A stretch of 64,000 bases of DNA, from positions 1 to 64,000 of the forward strand of contig CAJXJY010000015.1 in the NCBI GenBank assembly GCA_913055875.1. The letters are read 5' to 3'. A program made the position numbers and the translations under genes. Source of the stretch: an uncultured Altererythrobacter sp. (GTDB lineage: Bacteria; Pseudomonadota; Alphaproteobacteria; Sphingomonadales; Sphingomonadaceae). Below are positions 52,355 through 61,815 of the stretch, in pieces (the stretch's first letter is position 1; each line of letters opens with the position of its first letter). A model generated the notes under the pieces. It did not search any database. It was not told the origin of the DNA and worked only from the letters and a program-made list of their open reading frames with translations.

Positions 52355-53604
52355 CCGATGAGGAGCCCCGCGGGGCGCTTCCCCTGTTTTCGCTACCGAG
52401 CGGCAAGAGCAATTCGGCCGGCGACTTCCTCGAGGGCATTCGCATCCTCGATCTGACCACTTCGCTGGCTGGCCCCTATGCGACGATGCTGCTCGGCGAC
52501 CTCGGTGCAGATGTAATCAAGATCGAACGACCGGGCCTCGGGGACGATTCGCGGGGATGGGGGCCGCCGTTCATCGACGATCTGGCGCTGTGGTTCATTG
52601 CATGCAATCGCAACAAGCGCAGCGTGACCTTGGATTACAGCCGGCCACGCGGTTACGAGGTCCTGCTCGACCTTGTCAGGTCGAGCGATGCGGTGGTCGT
52701 CAACCAGAGGCCATCTCTTCAGCAGCGGCTCGGGACCGACGCGGCAAGCCTGCGCGAGGTCAGGCCGGATCTCATCCACGTGTCGCTTACCGGGTTCGGC
52801 CTGTCGGGCCCCCATGCGGAGCGCGCCAGCTACGATCTCATCGCCGAGGGGTTCGGTGGTGTCATGGACATGACCGGCGAAATCGACGGCGCTCCGCAGA
52901 AGGTCGGCACTCCGGCTGCCGACCTGCTCGCGGGACAGGATGCCGCCATGGCGTTCCTGGCGGCTCTGATCCGTCGGCGGCGGACCGGCTCCGGATGCGC
53001 GATCGATGTCTCGATGTACGAAAGCATGGCGCGTTTCATGACGCCCAATCTGAGCACTTATCTCGGATCCGGGCATTGCCCGCGACGCAGCGGCGGCAAG
53101 GCCAGCGTCATCGCGATTTATCAGGTCTTCGAAACGCTCGACGAGCCGATGACGCTCGCCCTGCCCAACGATCGCATCTGGACGCGGTTCTGCGAAGCCA
53201 CGGACCTGCAACGGCTGCTGGACGACGATACGCTGCAGGACAATCGATCCAGGCAGGACAACAGGCAGAAGCTGGTCGAGACGATACAGGATTTGCTGAG
53301 GGAAAAGCCAAGATCGTACTGGCTCGACCTGTTCAACAAGAACGACGTTCCGGCTGGGCCGATCCAGAAAATCGACGACGTCGCCAACGACGAGAGCCTC
53401 CACGACAAGGGCTTTCTTTACACCATCGCCGGCGAGGGCACGCCGCAGCCTCAGGTCGGGCTCGGCATACGCTTCGACGATCGGGCCCTGGGCTACACTC
53501 GCGCCGCGCCACGGCTCGGCGAGCACAACGGCGAAGTCCTGCGCGATCTCCTGAACTTCACGCATGGCGAAATCGACGCGCTCGTCGGCCATCGGGTCAT
53601 CTAG
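52351..53604 (+). CDS. CaiB/BaiF family CoA-transferase
   Basis: A 417-residue class III CoA-transferase. It opens with LEGIRILDLTTSLAGPYATMLLGDLGADVIKIERPG; the catalytic aspartate region is PAADLLAGQDAAMAFLAAL, and YESMARFM and NDVPAGPIQ follow. It moves CoA between acids. Coupled to the C-C hydrolase gene by an ATGA overlap, it may activate the released acid or recycle CoA from a pathway thioester; a separate CoA ligase downstream makes the exact role uncertain. Confidence 0.87.
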   Translation: MTDEEPRGALPLFSLPSGKSNSAGDFLEGIRILDLTTSLAGPYATMLLGDLGADVIKIERPGLGDDSRGWGPPFIDDLALWFIACNRNKRSVTLDYSRPRGYEVLLDLVRSSDAVVVNQRPSLQQRLGTDAASLREVRPDLIHVSLTGFGLSGPHAERASYDLIAEGFGGVMDMTGEIDGAPQKVGTPAADLLAGQDAAMAFLAALIRRRRTGSGCAIDVSMYESMARFMTPNLSTYLGSGHCPRRSGGKASVIAIYQVFETLDEPMTLALPNDRIWTRFCEATDLQRLLDDDTLQDNRSRQDNRQKLVETIQDLLREKPRSYWLDLFNKNDVPAGPIQKIDDVANDESLHDKGFLYTIAGEGTPQPQVGLGIRFDDRALGYTRAAPRLGEHNGEVLRDLLNFTHGEIDALVGHRVI

Positions 53605-53606
53605 AG

Positions 53607-54398
53607 ATGGAGAACAAGTTGGAATTCGAGGAAATTCTGTTCGAGGAAAACGGTCCGATTGCGAAGATAACGCTCAACCGGCCCGACGACGGCAACATGT
53701 TCACCCGCAAGATGTGCTGGGAGATATCCCGGTGCCTCGACGAGGTCCGCCGGGAAACTCGTACGAGAGTGGTCGTGCTCACCGGTGCCGGGGAGAAGTT
53801 CTTCTGCATCGGCGGCCGCAAGGACGACCTGCCGCCGACGACCATGTTCGCAGGGATGGTTCCGACGCTCGAAATGTACGACGCGATCGAACGGTCTCAA
53901 AAGCCGGTGATCGCCAGTGTGAACGGCTACGCCGTCGGAGGCGGCAACGTCCTGCAGATGGTATGCGACCTCACCATAGCCAGGGAGAGCGCCGTCTTTC
54001 GCCAGGTCGGGCCGATGGTCGGCAGTTTCGATGCAGGCTACGGGACCTGGTACCTGGAAGATCTCGTCGGCAAGAAGCGGGCGAAGGAGATGTGGTACCT
54101 CAACAAGAGGATACCCGCCCGCCAGGCTGCGGATATGGGCCTCATCAACCAAGTCGTACCCGACGATCGGCTGGCCGAAGCGACCGACGAGATGGCGCTG
54201 GAGATCGCGGACCGTGGCTCCTTCGCGCTAGCGTCGGTCAAGGCCGCATTCCTTGCTCGCCACCACGGGGTATCCGGCCTGTCGCGAATGTCTCACGATC
54301 TGCTTCTCCGCTCGTATTACGAGAGCGACGAAGCGGAAGAGCTGTCCGCGGCCTTTTCCGAGAAGCGCCGGCCCGATAGCGACAGATTCGGACGGTGA
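53607..54398 (+). CDS. badI: BadI-like 2-ketocyclohexanecarboxyl-CoA hydrolase
   Basis: A 263-residue crotonase of the MenB/BadI branch. Instead of the hydratase glutamate it has GGGNVLQMVCDLTIA, then QVGPMVGSFDAGYGTWYLEDLVGKK with the branch's aspartate (Asp142), and a C-terminal tyrosine-rich segment SYYESDEAEELSAAFSEKRRP, very like BadI of Rhodopseudomonas. BadI opens the saturated ring of 2-ketocyclohexanecarboxyl-CoA to pimelyl-CoA. MenB is the alternative, but no menaquinone genes are near. The ATG lies two bases after the CoA-transferase stop. Confidence 0.78.
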   Translation: MENKLEFEEILFEENGPIAKITLNRPDDGNMFTRKMCWEISRCLDEVRRETRTRVVVLTGAGEKFFCIGGRKDDLPPTTMFAGMVPTLEMYDAIERSQKPVIASVNGYAVGGGNVLQMVCDLTIARESAVFRQVGPMVGSFDAGYGTWYLEDLVGKKRAKEMWYLNKRIPARQAADMGLINQVVPDDRLAEATDEMALEIADRGSFALASVKAAFLARHHGVSGLSRMSHDLLLRSYYESDEAEELSAAFSEKRRPDSDRFGR

Positions 54399-55147
54399 CG
54401 ACGATGGTCGACCAAGGCCCATCGATCGTCGCGATCACCGGTGCAAATCGCGGCATAGGCAAGGCGATAGCCGACGAGACGGCTGCTCGCGGCCTGACGA
54501 CAATTCGTCTGATCAGAAGCCTTCGGCCCGCGACCGCCGGATCGGGAAGCAACGACAAGTTCGTCGACATTCGCTGCGACGTCACCGACCAGGAAAGTGT
54601 CGACGAGGCATTTGCGGAAATCGGCGAGCGGTTCGGCGTATTGCATGCGCTCGTCAACAACGCGGGAATTCACCAGCAAGGTCCGGCCGAAAGCTTTCCG
54701 CCGTCCGAGTTCGAGCGCGTTCTGCGGACCAACGTCACTGCGGTGTACCGGGTCTCCCAGGCTGCCTACAAATCGCTGGCAAGCGCAAAGGCCAGTTCCA
54801 TCGTCAATATCGGATCGTTCTTCGCCCAGCTCGGGGTGAAGCGGAACTCGGCATATTGCGCATCGAAGGCGGCGATCGAGGCGATGACCAGGTGCCTGGC
54901 GGTCGAATGGGGAGGCGACGGGATCACCGTCGTGAATGTGTCCCCCGGATACGTCAGAACGGAGATCAACGACGATTACCTCGCCAAGACCGAGAGCGGG
55001 CGGGCCATCGCGAAGAAGATTCCGGTCAAGAGGGTCGGCGAGGCTTCCGAGATCGGAGCGTTCGTCGGGGACCTTGTGGCACGGCGCAATCCATACCTGA
55101 CGGGCACCACCGTCACGCTGGATGGCGGGCTCGGAGTCACGCTGTGA
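54395..55147 (+). CDS. SDR dehydrogenase, BadH-like role
   Basis: A 250-residue short-chain dehydrogenase with ITGANRGIG, NNAGIHQQGP and catalytic YCASK, ending TVTLDGGLGVTL. The sequence alone gives only the family. Because it lies between a BadI-like hydrolase and an acyl-CoA dehydrogenase, it is a good candidate for the 2-hydroxycyclohexanecarboxyl-CoA dehydrogenase step, which is an SDR (BadH) in Rhodopseudomonas. GTG 54395 overlaps the upstream stop; an ATG three codons later is possible. Its stop overlaps the next GTG. Confidence 0.8.
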   Translation: MTTMVDQGPSIVAITGANRGIGKAIADETAARGLTTIRLIRSLRPATAGSGSNDKFVDIRCDVTDQESVDEAFAEIGERFGVLHALVNNAGIHQQGPAESFPPSEFERVLRTNVTAVYRVSQAAYKSLASAKASSIVNIGSFFAQLGVKRNSAYCASKAAIEAMTRCLAVEWGGDGITVVNVSPGYVRTEINDDYLAKTESGRAIAKKIPVKRVGEASEIGAFVGDLVARRNPYLTGTTVTLDGGLGVTL

Positions 55148-56310
55148 GCATACTCGAATTCGACGGCGGTTCGCCCCCTCTATCCGACGTGGAGGCGTCG
55201 TTTCTGGAAAGCCTGGACCGGGCGGTTCAGAATGAAATCCTCCAGCGGGCCGCGGAGGTCGATTCAACCGGCGAATTTCCGTGGGCGAACATCGAGACTC
55301 TCAATGAAATCGGCGCAAATTCGATCTTCATTCCAAGCGAGTATGATGGGGCGGGCCTGTCCTATGCGGCCTACCTGAAATGCCTGATCGAAATTTCGAA
55401 AGCCTGCGCCTCTACGGGAATTACCTGGGCCACGAACTTTCATGCCGCGATACCGCTATTGCTCTATGCCGGCGAGGCTCAGAAGCGGGCGATACTCCCG
55501 AAGATCGCCGGCGGCTCGCTGGCTGCAGTCTGCCTGACCGAGCCGGGCGCAGGCAGCGACGCCACTGCCATGAAAACCCGGTTCGTCCCCGCCGGCGACA
55601 ATGTCCGCATCGACGGCGCCAAGGTATTCATCACGAATGGCGGGGTCGCGGACTACTACATCGTGTTCGGGAAGTGGGCTCCGCTGGGAGACGGACGCGA
55701 TGCAATCAGTCTGGTCTATGTTCCGGGCGATACGCCCGGACTGACGGTCGACCGGCTGGAAGACAAGATGGGGCATCGCGGGTCTGCGACCGCCGCGCTG
55801 ATCTTCGACAATTGCATCGTGCCGCAATCCCACATGATCGGCGATCCGGGCGCCGGCCTCACGATGTTGCACGGCTTTCTCGATCGCTCGCGCCCCAGCG
55901 TGTCGGCACATGCGCTCGGCATCGCCAGGGCGGCCTTCGAGGATGCGATATCCTACGTCAACGAGCGCGTGCAGTCGGGCAAGCGCATCGTCGAATTTCA
56001 GGGCATCCAGTTTCTGCTGGCGGACTTGGCAGCCGAATTGGTGATGTGCGAAAACCTGCTCTGGTCCTTGGCGGAGCGGGTCGACCGGGGAAAATCGATT
56101 TCCGCAGTCGAAGCATCGATTCTCAAAATGCGCTGCAGCGATCTCGCAATGCGCGCCACCACAGAGGCCGTGCAGCTTCACGGAGGCTACGGATATTGCC
56201 GCGATTTTCGCGTCGAGAGGCTGATGCGCGATGCCAAGGTAACGCAGATCTGGGAAGGCACGAACCAGATCCACCGCCGGATTATCGGCCGCAGTTTCGT
56301 CGAAAGATAG
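55144..56310 (+). CDS. Acyl-CoA dehydrogenase (ring-acid type inferred)
   Basis: A 388-residue acyl-CoA dehydrogenase of normal length, with FIPSEYDGAGLSY, VCLTEPGAGSDATAMKTR, INGAKVFITNGGVADYY-like motif (DGAKVFITNGG) and TQIWEGTNQIHRRI with the catalytic glutamate position. In this operon it probably introduces the first double bond into an alicyclic acyl-CoA, the role of AliB in cyclohexanecarboxylate degradation. GTG 55144 overlaps the SDR stop. It is clearly different from the long acyl-CoA dehydrogenase at 34226. Confidence 0.87.
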   Translation: MSILEFDGGSPPLSDVEASFLESLDRAVQNEILQRAAEVDSTGEFPWANIETLNEIGANSIFIPSEYDGAGLSYAAYLKCLIEISKACASTGITWATNFHAAIPLLLYAGEAQKRAILPKIAGGSLAAVCLTEPGAGSDATAMKTRFVPAGDNVRIDGAKVFITNGGVADYYIVFGKWAPLGDGRDAISLVYVPGDTPGLTVDRLEDKMGHRGSATAALIFDNCIVPQSHMIGDPGAGLTMLHGFLDRSRPSVSAHALGIARAAFEDAISYVNERVQSGKRIVEFQGIQFLLADLAAELVMCENLLWSLAERVDRGKSISAVEASILKMRCSDLAMRATTEAVQLHGGYGYCRDFRVERLMRDAKVTQIWEGTNQIHRRIIGRSFVER

Positions 56311-56317
56311 GTGTGCA

Positions 56318-57964
56318 ATGCGACGATATCTGACACTTCACGATCCAGCATTGGCGCGCGACTACCATGATCGCGGCTGGTGGACCGACGCGAGCTTCTA
56401 CAAACTGGGCAGATCGCATGCGGCACGGCATCCCGACCGGTTCGCGGCTCGCGACAGCGGGCGGCGACTGACCTGGTCGGAGCTCATGGCTTTCAGCGAT
56501 GCTGTCGCCGCGCGGTTCGAAGATGCAGGTCTGGAACGCGGCGACCTGATCTCCATGTGCGTCTCCAATCGCATCGAGGCGCTTGGCGTGCTTCTCGCCT
56601 GCTCGCGGAACGGCTACGTTTGCCATCCTTCCATTCACAAGACGATGTCGCGGCCCGAGATTGTCGAAGTTCTCAAGAAGTTCAGACCTTCCATCCTCAT
56701 CCGGGAGGCCGGCTTCGGGGAAGCCGGTACGCTTACGGTTGAGGAAGCCGCGGCAACCGGAATTGCGTCGCTTCGAGAAATCATCACTTTGCAATCCGGG
56801 CGCAGCGTCCCGGTCTCGCTGGCTTCCGCGTTCGCCGATGCCCCCGCCGCTTCCGAGCCATCGGGTGACCCCGACAGCCCGCTGATATTTCTGCTGACCT
56901 CCGGGACCACCGGTCAGCCGAAAGGGATCATGCATTCGGACAACACATACCTGGCGAATGCCCGCGATCTGGTCGCGGATTGGTGTCAGGACGAGCACAC
57001 GACTCTTTGCGCCTTGAGCCCCGCTTCCCATGGCATGTTCTGGGTGGGGTTCGCCCAGACGATTGTTGCCGGTGGCGAATTCGTGGCAAACGATCCGCCA
57101 CCGAACCACTCGCTCATCGACTGGATCAACCTGTCGGAAGCGAATTATGTCATGGGAGTGCCGACCAACGTGGTCGACATCCTCGCGGAGCAGAAACGCA
57201 AGCCCGTCGAATTCGCGAAGCTGAAGACGTTCTACATCGCCGGGTCTGCAATTCCGCGTTCCGCTGCCGAAGGATTGCTGGCGCAGGGGATCAAGCCGAT
57301 GAATGTCTACGGCATGTCGGAAAATCTCTCATGCCAGTACACGCGACCGGACGACGATCTAGAAACGCTTGTGTCGACCGTCGGTCGACCGGGGCCGAGC
57401 TTCCTGACTGCCATATTCGATACGGACGACGTCAATCGCGTGCTGAACTCCGGAGAGGTGGGGCAAATCGGAGGGCGTGGAGCGAGCCTGATGCTCGGAT
57501 ACTATGCAGACCAGCTCGAAACCGAACAGTCGTTCAATCGCGATGGCTGGTTCATGAGCGGGGACCTGGGATATATCGACGATGCAGGGTGCCTGACATT
57601 TGCCGGCCGAATAAAGGATGTGATCATAAGGGGAGGGAAGAACATCTACCCCATCGCAATCGAAGACGCCGCAGTTCGTCATCCCCGGATCGACAGTGCG
57701 GCGGCTTTCGGTCTTCCGGACGAAAGATTGGGCGAGCGCATCTGCCTCGCTGTCGATTGCGAAGATGGCGCCGAACCCGATTGTGAAGATGTGCTCGCCC
57801 ACCTGAAATCGATGGGCCTAGCCAAATATCAAATGCCGGAATTCATCCTGTTCGTGAACGAGATGCCGCTCAATTCCACCGGCAAGATCATGAAGAGCAT
57901 CATATTGGACCGCATTGCGAAGAGCGAGCTCGTTCCCACGCGTATCGACAAGGTGGCGACATGA
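56318..57964 (+). CDS. AMP-forming acyl-CoA ligase
   Basis: A 548-residue adenylate-forming ligase. The motifs are LLTSGTTGQPKGIMH (ATP binding), YGMSENLS, DGWFMSGDLGYID, GGKNIYPIAIED and the C-terminal lysine in LNSTGKIMK, all intact. It activates a carboxylic acid to its CoA ester. With acyl-CoA dehydrogenase, hydratase and BadI-like genes on both sides it likely acts on the acid released by the C-C hydrolase, in the manner of cyclohexanecarboxylate-CoA ligase. Substrate is inferred. Confidence 0.86.
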   Translation: MRRYLTLHDPALARDYHDRGWWTDASFYKLGRSHAARHPDRFAARDSGRRLTWSELMAFSDAVAARFEDAGLERGDLISMCVSNRIEALGVLLACSRNGYVCHPSIHKTMSRPEIVEVLKKFRPSILIREAGFGEAGTLTVEEAAATGIASLREIITLQSGRSVPVSLASAFADAPAASEPSGDPDSPLIFLLTSGTTGQPKGIMHSDNTYLANARDLVADWCQDEHTTLCALSPASHGMFWVGFAQTIVAGGEFVANDPPPNHSLIDWINLSEANYVMGVPTNVVDILAEQKRKPVEFAKLKTFYIAGSAIPRSAAEGLLAQGIKPMNVYGMSENLSCQYTRPDDDLETLVSTVGRPGPSFLTAIFDTDDVNRVLNSGEVGQIGGRGASLMLGYYADQLETEQSFNRDGWFMSGDLGYIDDAGCLTFAGRIKDVIIRGGKNIYPIAIEDAAVRHPRIDSAAAFGLPDERLGERICLAVDCEDGAEPDCEDVLAHLKSMGLAKYQMPEFILFVNEMPLNSTGKIMKSIILDRIAKSELVPTRIDKVAT

Positions 57965-58728
57965 CCATCGAACTGGAAAAGCGAGACGACATCGCAATCC
58001 TGACGCTCAATCGACCGCGGGCGCTCAATGCCCTGAATTCCGAATTGCTCCGGAATTTCGCGGATGCTGTCAAGCAGACCGGCGACGACGGCTGCCGTGC
58101 CCTCATCATAACGGGTGCCGGCGAGAAGGCATTCAGCGCCGGGGCGGATGTGACCGAACTCGTTGGCCGCACGCTGGCTCGGGAGAAGCGAACGACCGAG
58201 TTGGGTCAGCGAATTTTCAACGATCTCGAGCGATGTCCGATACCGACCATTGCGCTGGTCAACGGCTACGCGTTCGGCGGGGGGCTCGAACTTGCCTTGG
58301 CGTGCACGTTCCGGCTCGCGACGCCCAATGCCAAGCTGGGCCTGCCGGAGATCAAGCTCGGCCTGGTGCCCGGCTACGGGGGGACCCAACGCCTTCCACG
58401 GATGATCGGGCACGCCCGTGCAATGGAAATGATCTTGTCGGGAGAGCCCATCGGCGCGGATCGGGCGCTCGAATTCGGATTGGTTTCGGAGATCGTGCGC
58501 GGCGATGCGCTCGAAGCGGCGGCAGCTTTCGCCAGGCGGTTTACCCGCCATAGCCTGGTGGCAGGATGGCTCGCCCGACAGTCTGTTCTCCGCGGAATGC
58601 AGACTTCGTTGGAAGAAGGGCTGAAGATCGAAGCCGACCTATCCACGCTGTCGATGCAAACCGAGGATGGCAAGGACGGTATGGACGCATTCATCGCCAA
58701 GAGGCCGGCGCGAGTCATCGACCGCTGA
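57961..58728 (+). CDS. Enoyl-CoA hydratase
   Basis: A 255-residue crotonase with both hydratase glutamates: GGGLELALAC and LPEIKLGLVPGYGGTQRLP. The oxyanion motif KAFSAGADVTEL is intact. It would hydrate the double bond made by the acyl-CoA dehydrogenase; in the cyclohexanecarboxylate scheme this is the BadK step. ATG 57961 overlaps the ligase stop. It is the last gene of the plus-strand operon that begins at the dioxygenase. Confidence 0.87.
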   Translation: MTIELEKRDDIAILTLNRPRALNALNSELLRNFADAVKQTGDDGCRALIITGAGEKAFSAGADVTELVGRTLAREKRTTELGQRIFNDLERCPIPTIALVNGYAFGGGLELALACTFRLATPNAKLGLPEIKLGLVPGYGGTQRLPRMIGHARAMEMILSGEPIGADRALEFGLVSEIVRGDALEAAAAFARRFTRHSLVAGWLARQSVLRGMQTSLEEGLKIEADLSTLSMQTEDGKDGMDAFIAKRPARVIDR

Positions 58729-59166
58729 GGCCGGGCTCGCAGGCGCCAAAAGGATTCCGATCGGCCGGCAAGAGGGATCGCCCGAACCCGCCGATCGGCG
58801 GCGAACTTGAAGAAGTTTCCTGCAGAACCTGAATGATCTGACAGAAAGTCCGGACGATCGAAATTGGACTTTGCCCCAGAAACTCGACATGTTGCGCACA
58901 GCCCCGGGCGTCACATCGGCAGCTGCGGGCAGACGCGATCGCTGTGTCACATTGGTGCACTGCCCCATCGTTCGGGGCTTGCTGGTCTCTTCAATCGACT
59001 GAAGGGGGAGGAGTTTAGCGCACATCGAATTCTAATCGCCTTGGCTGAAAACCTCCGGCCGCCTTTGCGACACCTGCGCATGACGACGTCAATCGCTTTC
59101 GGAGCAGAGATTAGATTATTGTAAAGATAAGGAAACACAGAAGCGTGAATTGAGTGGAGAGGGTTT
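58729..59166. promoter_or_regulatory. Operon end and upstream region of AraC-type regulator
   Basis: No gene is supported. Two copies of the palindrome CCGATCGG lie at 58757-58764 and 58791-58798 just after the operon and can pair with each other, but no T-run follows. The right part, about 59103-59145, is AT-rich and probably holds the regulator's promoter. Confidence 0.35.
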
Positions 59167-60126
59167 GTGCTGGAGCTTCCTGAAATCACCATGGACGGTT
59201 CGTTTCATGGCGTGGTCGAGCTTAACGATTCTTGGTGCAAGAGATTCGACGGCGACGATTTTGCCCAATTCGTCATTGTTCAACGTGGTGAATGCTGTTT
59301 TGAAATGCCGGACAATTGCGAAGGCGTGGTTCATGTCTCCGAGGGTGCCGTACTCGTTACGGTCGGAGGAGGTGCGCAAATCTGGCGTGATTCGAGCGAT
59401 ACGGCCATCCCGGACGGCGATCAGGACTTCGAAGTCGCCTGGCCCGAGGAGACACCCAAAGCGTGCGGGCGCAAATACACTCGGCTGTTCATCGGGCGAT
59501 CCCCGCGCAGCGTGAATAAGCTGCTGCCGGCGTTTCCCAAGTGGATGTACATTCCGCCCAAGGAAACGGAAACGATCGAACGATTGAAATTAGTCATGGA
59601 AATGATCGAGCTGGAATCTTCAGGTGACGAATGCGCGATGGAGCGCCAAGGCGTGATCAGGCGGCTCTCTGAAGTGGGGACAGTCATACTGGCCCGTCAC
59701 GTTAAGGAGACCTTAGCAAATCAGAATCCGCGATGGCCGGAAATGGCGGTGGATTCCCAGATCATGCGTGCGTTGAAGATGATCGAAAGTGAGCCGGCGA
59801 GAGACTGGACCGTCGAGACCTTGGCATCGGAAGTGGGGATGGGGCGTTCGACATTCGCCCTGCGCTTTCGGCAGCTCGTCGGCGATACGCCGGTCAATGC
59901 TCTCAACCGGATACGCATGCTGCGCGCTGCCAAGGCCATCCGGGACGGGCAAAAATCGATATCGCTCATTGCCCAATCGATAGGGTACAGTTCGGAGCCG
60001 GCCTTCATCAAGGCTTTCGCGCGCTATTTCGGAGCGCCTCCCGGACGATACCGGGCATCGAATTGTCGTGGCGTCCCTGACCCGGCAAAGGACATGCCCG
60101 CGCGGGAAAACATGCGGACCAATTGA
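59167..60126 (+). CDS. AraC-family transcriptional regulator
   Basis: A 319-residue regulator. The C-terminal 100 residues are an AraC double helix-turn-helix: DWTVETLASEVGMGRSTFALRFRQLVGDTPVNAL and SISLIAQSIGYSSEPAFIKAFARYFGAPPGRYR. The N-terminal part (VQRGECCFEMPDN, VSEGAVLVTVGGG) looks like a cupin-type effector domain. The GTG start follows GGAGAGGG. It lies downstream of the dioxygenase operon and is a likely activator of it. The effector is unknown. Confidence 0.88.
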   Translation: MLELPEITMDGSFHGVVELNDSWCKRFDGDDFAQFVIVQRGECCFEMPDNCEGVVHVSEGAVLVTVGGGAQIWRDSSDTAIPDGDQDFEVAWPEETPKACGRKYTRLFIGRSPRSVNKLLPAFPKWMYIPPKETETIERLKLVMEMIELESSGDECAMERQGVIRRLSEVGTVILARHVKETLANQNPRWPEMAVDSQIMRALKMIESEPARDWTVETLASEVGMGRSTFALRFRQLVGDTPVNALNRIRMLRAAKAIRDGQKSISLIAQSIGYSSEPAFIKAFARYFGAPPGRYRASNCRGVPDPAKDMPARENMRTN

Positions 60127-60163
60127 CGCAATCGGATCGCTGCAATCCCCTCGCCAAAGATGT

Positions 60164-60919
60164 TCATGTCATCGATGCGACCCGGGCGTTGATCTGCTCT
60201 GCGGATTTCATCAGCAATTTGGCGGAACGGGCGATTTCCAATCGTTCGAGCCGTTGCGACGGATAACTTAACGAGATCGCGCAAATTCTTCCTTCGGTTT
60301 CTGCAAGCGGCGCGGCGATGCAGATGAGGCCCCCTTCCATTTCGCCATCGTCGATGGCGTATCCTCGGCGGCGGATCGTCTCCAGTTCGCGCCGCATCGC
60401 GTCTCCATCGACGATCGTGGTCGGGGTAAGCTTCACCAATGGCGTGCGGAGGTATTCGTCGAGTTCCCGCTTCGGCAACTGGCTCAGCAATGCCTTGCCG
60501 ATGCCGGTGCAATAGGCCTCGAGCTGCGCCTGTTCGCGCGTGAATATGTTCGGCGTCCCCTCGCGGACGAGATACGTCACCATGTCGTTTTCGAAAGTGC
60601 CGAGATGGGCCGTGGCGGATTGGAGAGACGCTGCCCGCGCCAGTATCGGCCGGGCTACGGCGACAAGACGCGACAGGGGATCGATGTTTTCCAGCATCGC
60701 GCGCAGCTGCTCGCTTCCGGCATAGCGGCCCTTGGCGATCCGGACGATTATCCCGCGGTCGAGAAGCAGCTTGGCATATCTGCGCACCGAGGATGCCGCG
60801 ATCCCCAGCCGATCGCCGATCTCGCCCAGGGACGATTGTCCGCCGTCGCGGACGACCGCCTCGAACAATTCGAACGCCCGCCCGACAGCTTGCGCACCGG
60901 TTGTCTGCTTGCCGCTCAT
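60164..60919 (-). CDS. IclR-family transcriptional regulator
   Basis: A 251-residue regulator with an N-terminal winged helix (SSLGEIGDRLGIAASSVRRYAKLLLDRGIIVR) and an IclR effector domain (YCTGIGKALLSQLPKRELDEYL, GGLICIAAPLAETEGRICAISLS). It is divergent from the hydratase-aldehyde dehydrogenase-aldolase genes and probably controls them, with autoregulation suggested by a dyad over its start codon. IclR-type control is common in aromatic and terpenoid catabolism. Its stop faces the AraC-type gene, 37 bases away. Confidence 0.88.
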   Translation of the reverse strand: MSGKQTTGAQAVGRAFELFEAVVRDGGQSSLGEIGDRLGIAASSVRRYAKLLLDRGIIVRIAKGRYAGSEQLRAMLENIDPLSRLVAVARPILARAASLQSATAHLGTFENDMVTYLVREGTPNIFTREQAQLEAYCTGIGKALLSQLPKRELDEYLRTPLVKLTPTTIVDGDAMRRELETIRRRGYAIDDGEMEGGLICIAAPLAETEGRICAISLSYPSQRLERLEIARSAKLLMKSAEQINARVASMT

Positions 60920-61017
60920 GATATGAGCAAGTTAATGCGGGTCACTCTAGCTTGCAAACGCTCTCGCGCTAGCATCGGCATTGCGATTGGCAGCGACAGG
61001 CCATGCGAGAGATCAAT
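60920..61017. promoter_or_regulatory. Divergent IclR / lower-pathway promoter
   Basis: A short divergent region. The dyad GCTCAT-GAT-ATGAGC at 60914-60928 covers the IclR start codon. A second, weaker pair CTAGC at 60947-60951 and GCTAG at 60968-60972 lies near the middle. These are candidate IclR operators, which are often palindromes of about this size. Confidence 0.45.
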
Positions 61018-61815
61018 ATGACGAGCGATCGGAACGAAAGTTTGCAAGCGGCCGCCCGGCAGCTGCGCGAGGCCTATACGCAGGGGCCGATTGCGCCCCT
61101 GCGCGATGTGCTGGACCCGGTCGATGGCGAAGGCGCGTATCTGGTCCAGGCCATCAATACCGAGCACTGGAAGGCGAGCGGCAGACGGGTCGTGGGCCGC
61201 AAGGCGGGGCTGACATCCGAAGTTGTCCAGAAGCAGCTCGGCGTCGATCAGCCGGATTACGGCGTGCTGTTCGACGACATGAGGATCGCCGATGGAGGGG
61301 TGCTCGATCCTTCGAGGGTCATCCAGCCCAAGGTGGAAGCGGAAATTGCGTTCATATTGTCGCGCGACGTAACCGATCCCGACATCGGTCCAGCGGACCT
61401 GGCGGGCGCCGTGGCAAGCGTGCATGCCGCGCTGGAAATCGTCGACAGCCGCATTGCCGACTGGAAGATCGCATTCGCCGATACCGTTGCAGACAATGGC
61501 TCGTCGGCTTTCTTCGTCCTCGCCGAGCAGGGTGTTCCGCTGGCCGGACTCGATCTGGAAACCGCGGCGATGACCATGTCGGTCAATGCTCAGACTGCGT
61601 CGACCGGGCTTGGCTCGGCGGCATTGGGAAATCCTCTCAACGCAGCGGCTTGGCTTGCCCGGACGGTAGCGGACACCGGGGATCCCCTGAAAGCGGGCGA
61701 CATCCTGCTGGCCGGCGCGCTCGGCCCGATGGCCGTGCTGGCGCCGGGGGACACGGTCCACACCAGCATCGAAGGCATCGGCAGCTGCTCGTTTGCTCTC
61801 GGGAGCGGGGCATGA
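61018..61815 (+). CDS. 2-keto-4-pentenoate hydratase
   Basis: A 265-residue hydratase of the MhpD/BphE type that converts 2-hydroxypenta-2,4-dienoate to 4-hydroxy-2-oxovalerate. Hallmarks are [26 protein letters not shown], the metal-binding [14 protein letters not shown] and [14 protein letters not shown], and the end [19 protein letters not shown] 61018 gives the family-typical N-terminus and follows GCGAGAGA; ATG 61003 in the same frame is possible. It takes the five-carbon product of the C-C hydrolase at 51491. Confidence 0.9.
   Translation: MTSDRNESLQAAARQLREAYTQGPIAPLRDVLDPVDGEGAYLVQAINTEHWKASGRRVVGRKAGLTSEVVQKQLGVDQPDYGVLFDDMRIADGGVLDPSRVIQPKVEAEIAFILSRDVTDPDIGPADLAGAVASVHAALEIVDSRIADWKIAFADTVADNGSSAFFVLAEQGVPLAGLDLETAAMTMSVNAQTASTGLGSAALGNPLNAAAWLARTVADTGDPLKAGDILLAGALGPMAVLAPGDTVHTSIEGIGSCSFALGSGA

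Noticed and set aside
53607-54398. MenB (menaquinone synthesis) as the identity of the crotonase
   Set aside because: The key residues are shared with MenB, but the C-terminal segment resembles BadI and no other menaquinone genes are present; the surrounding genes fit ring-acid degradation.
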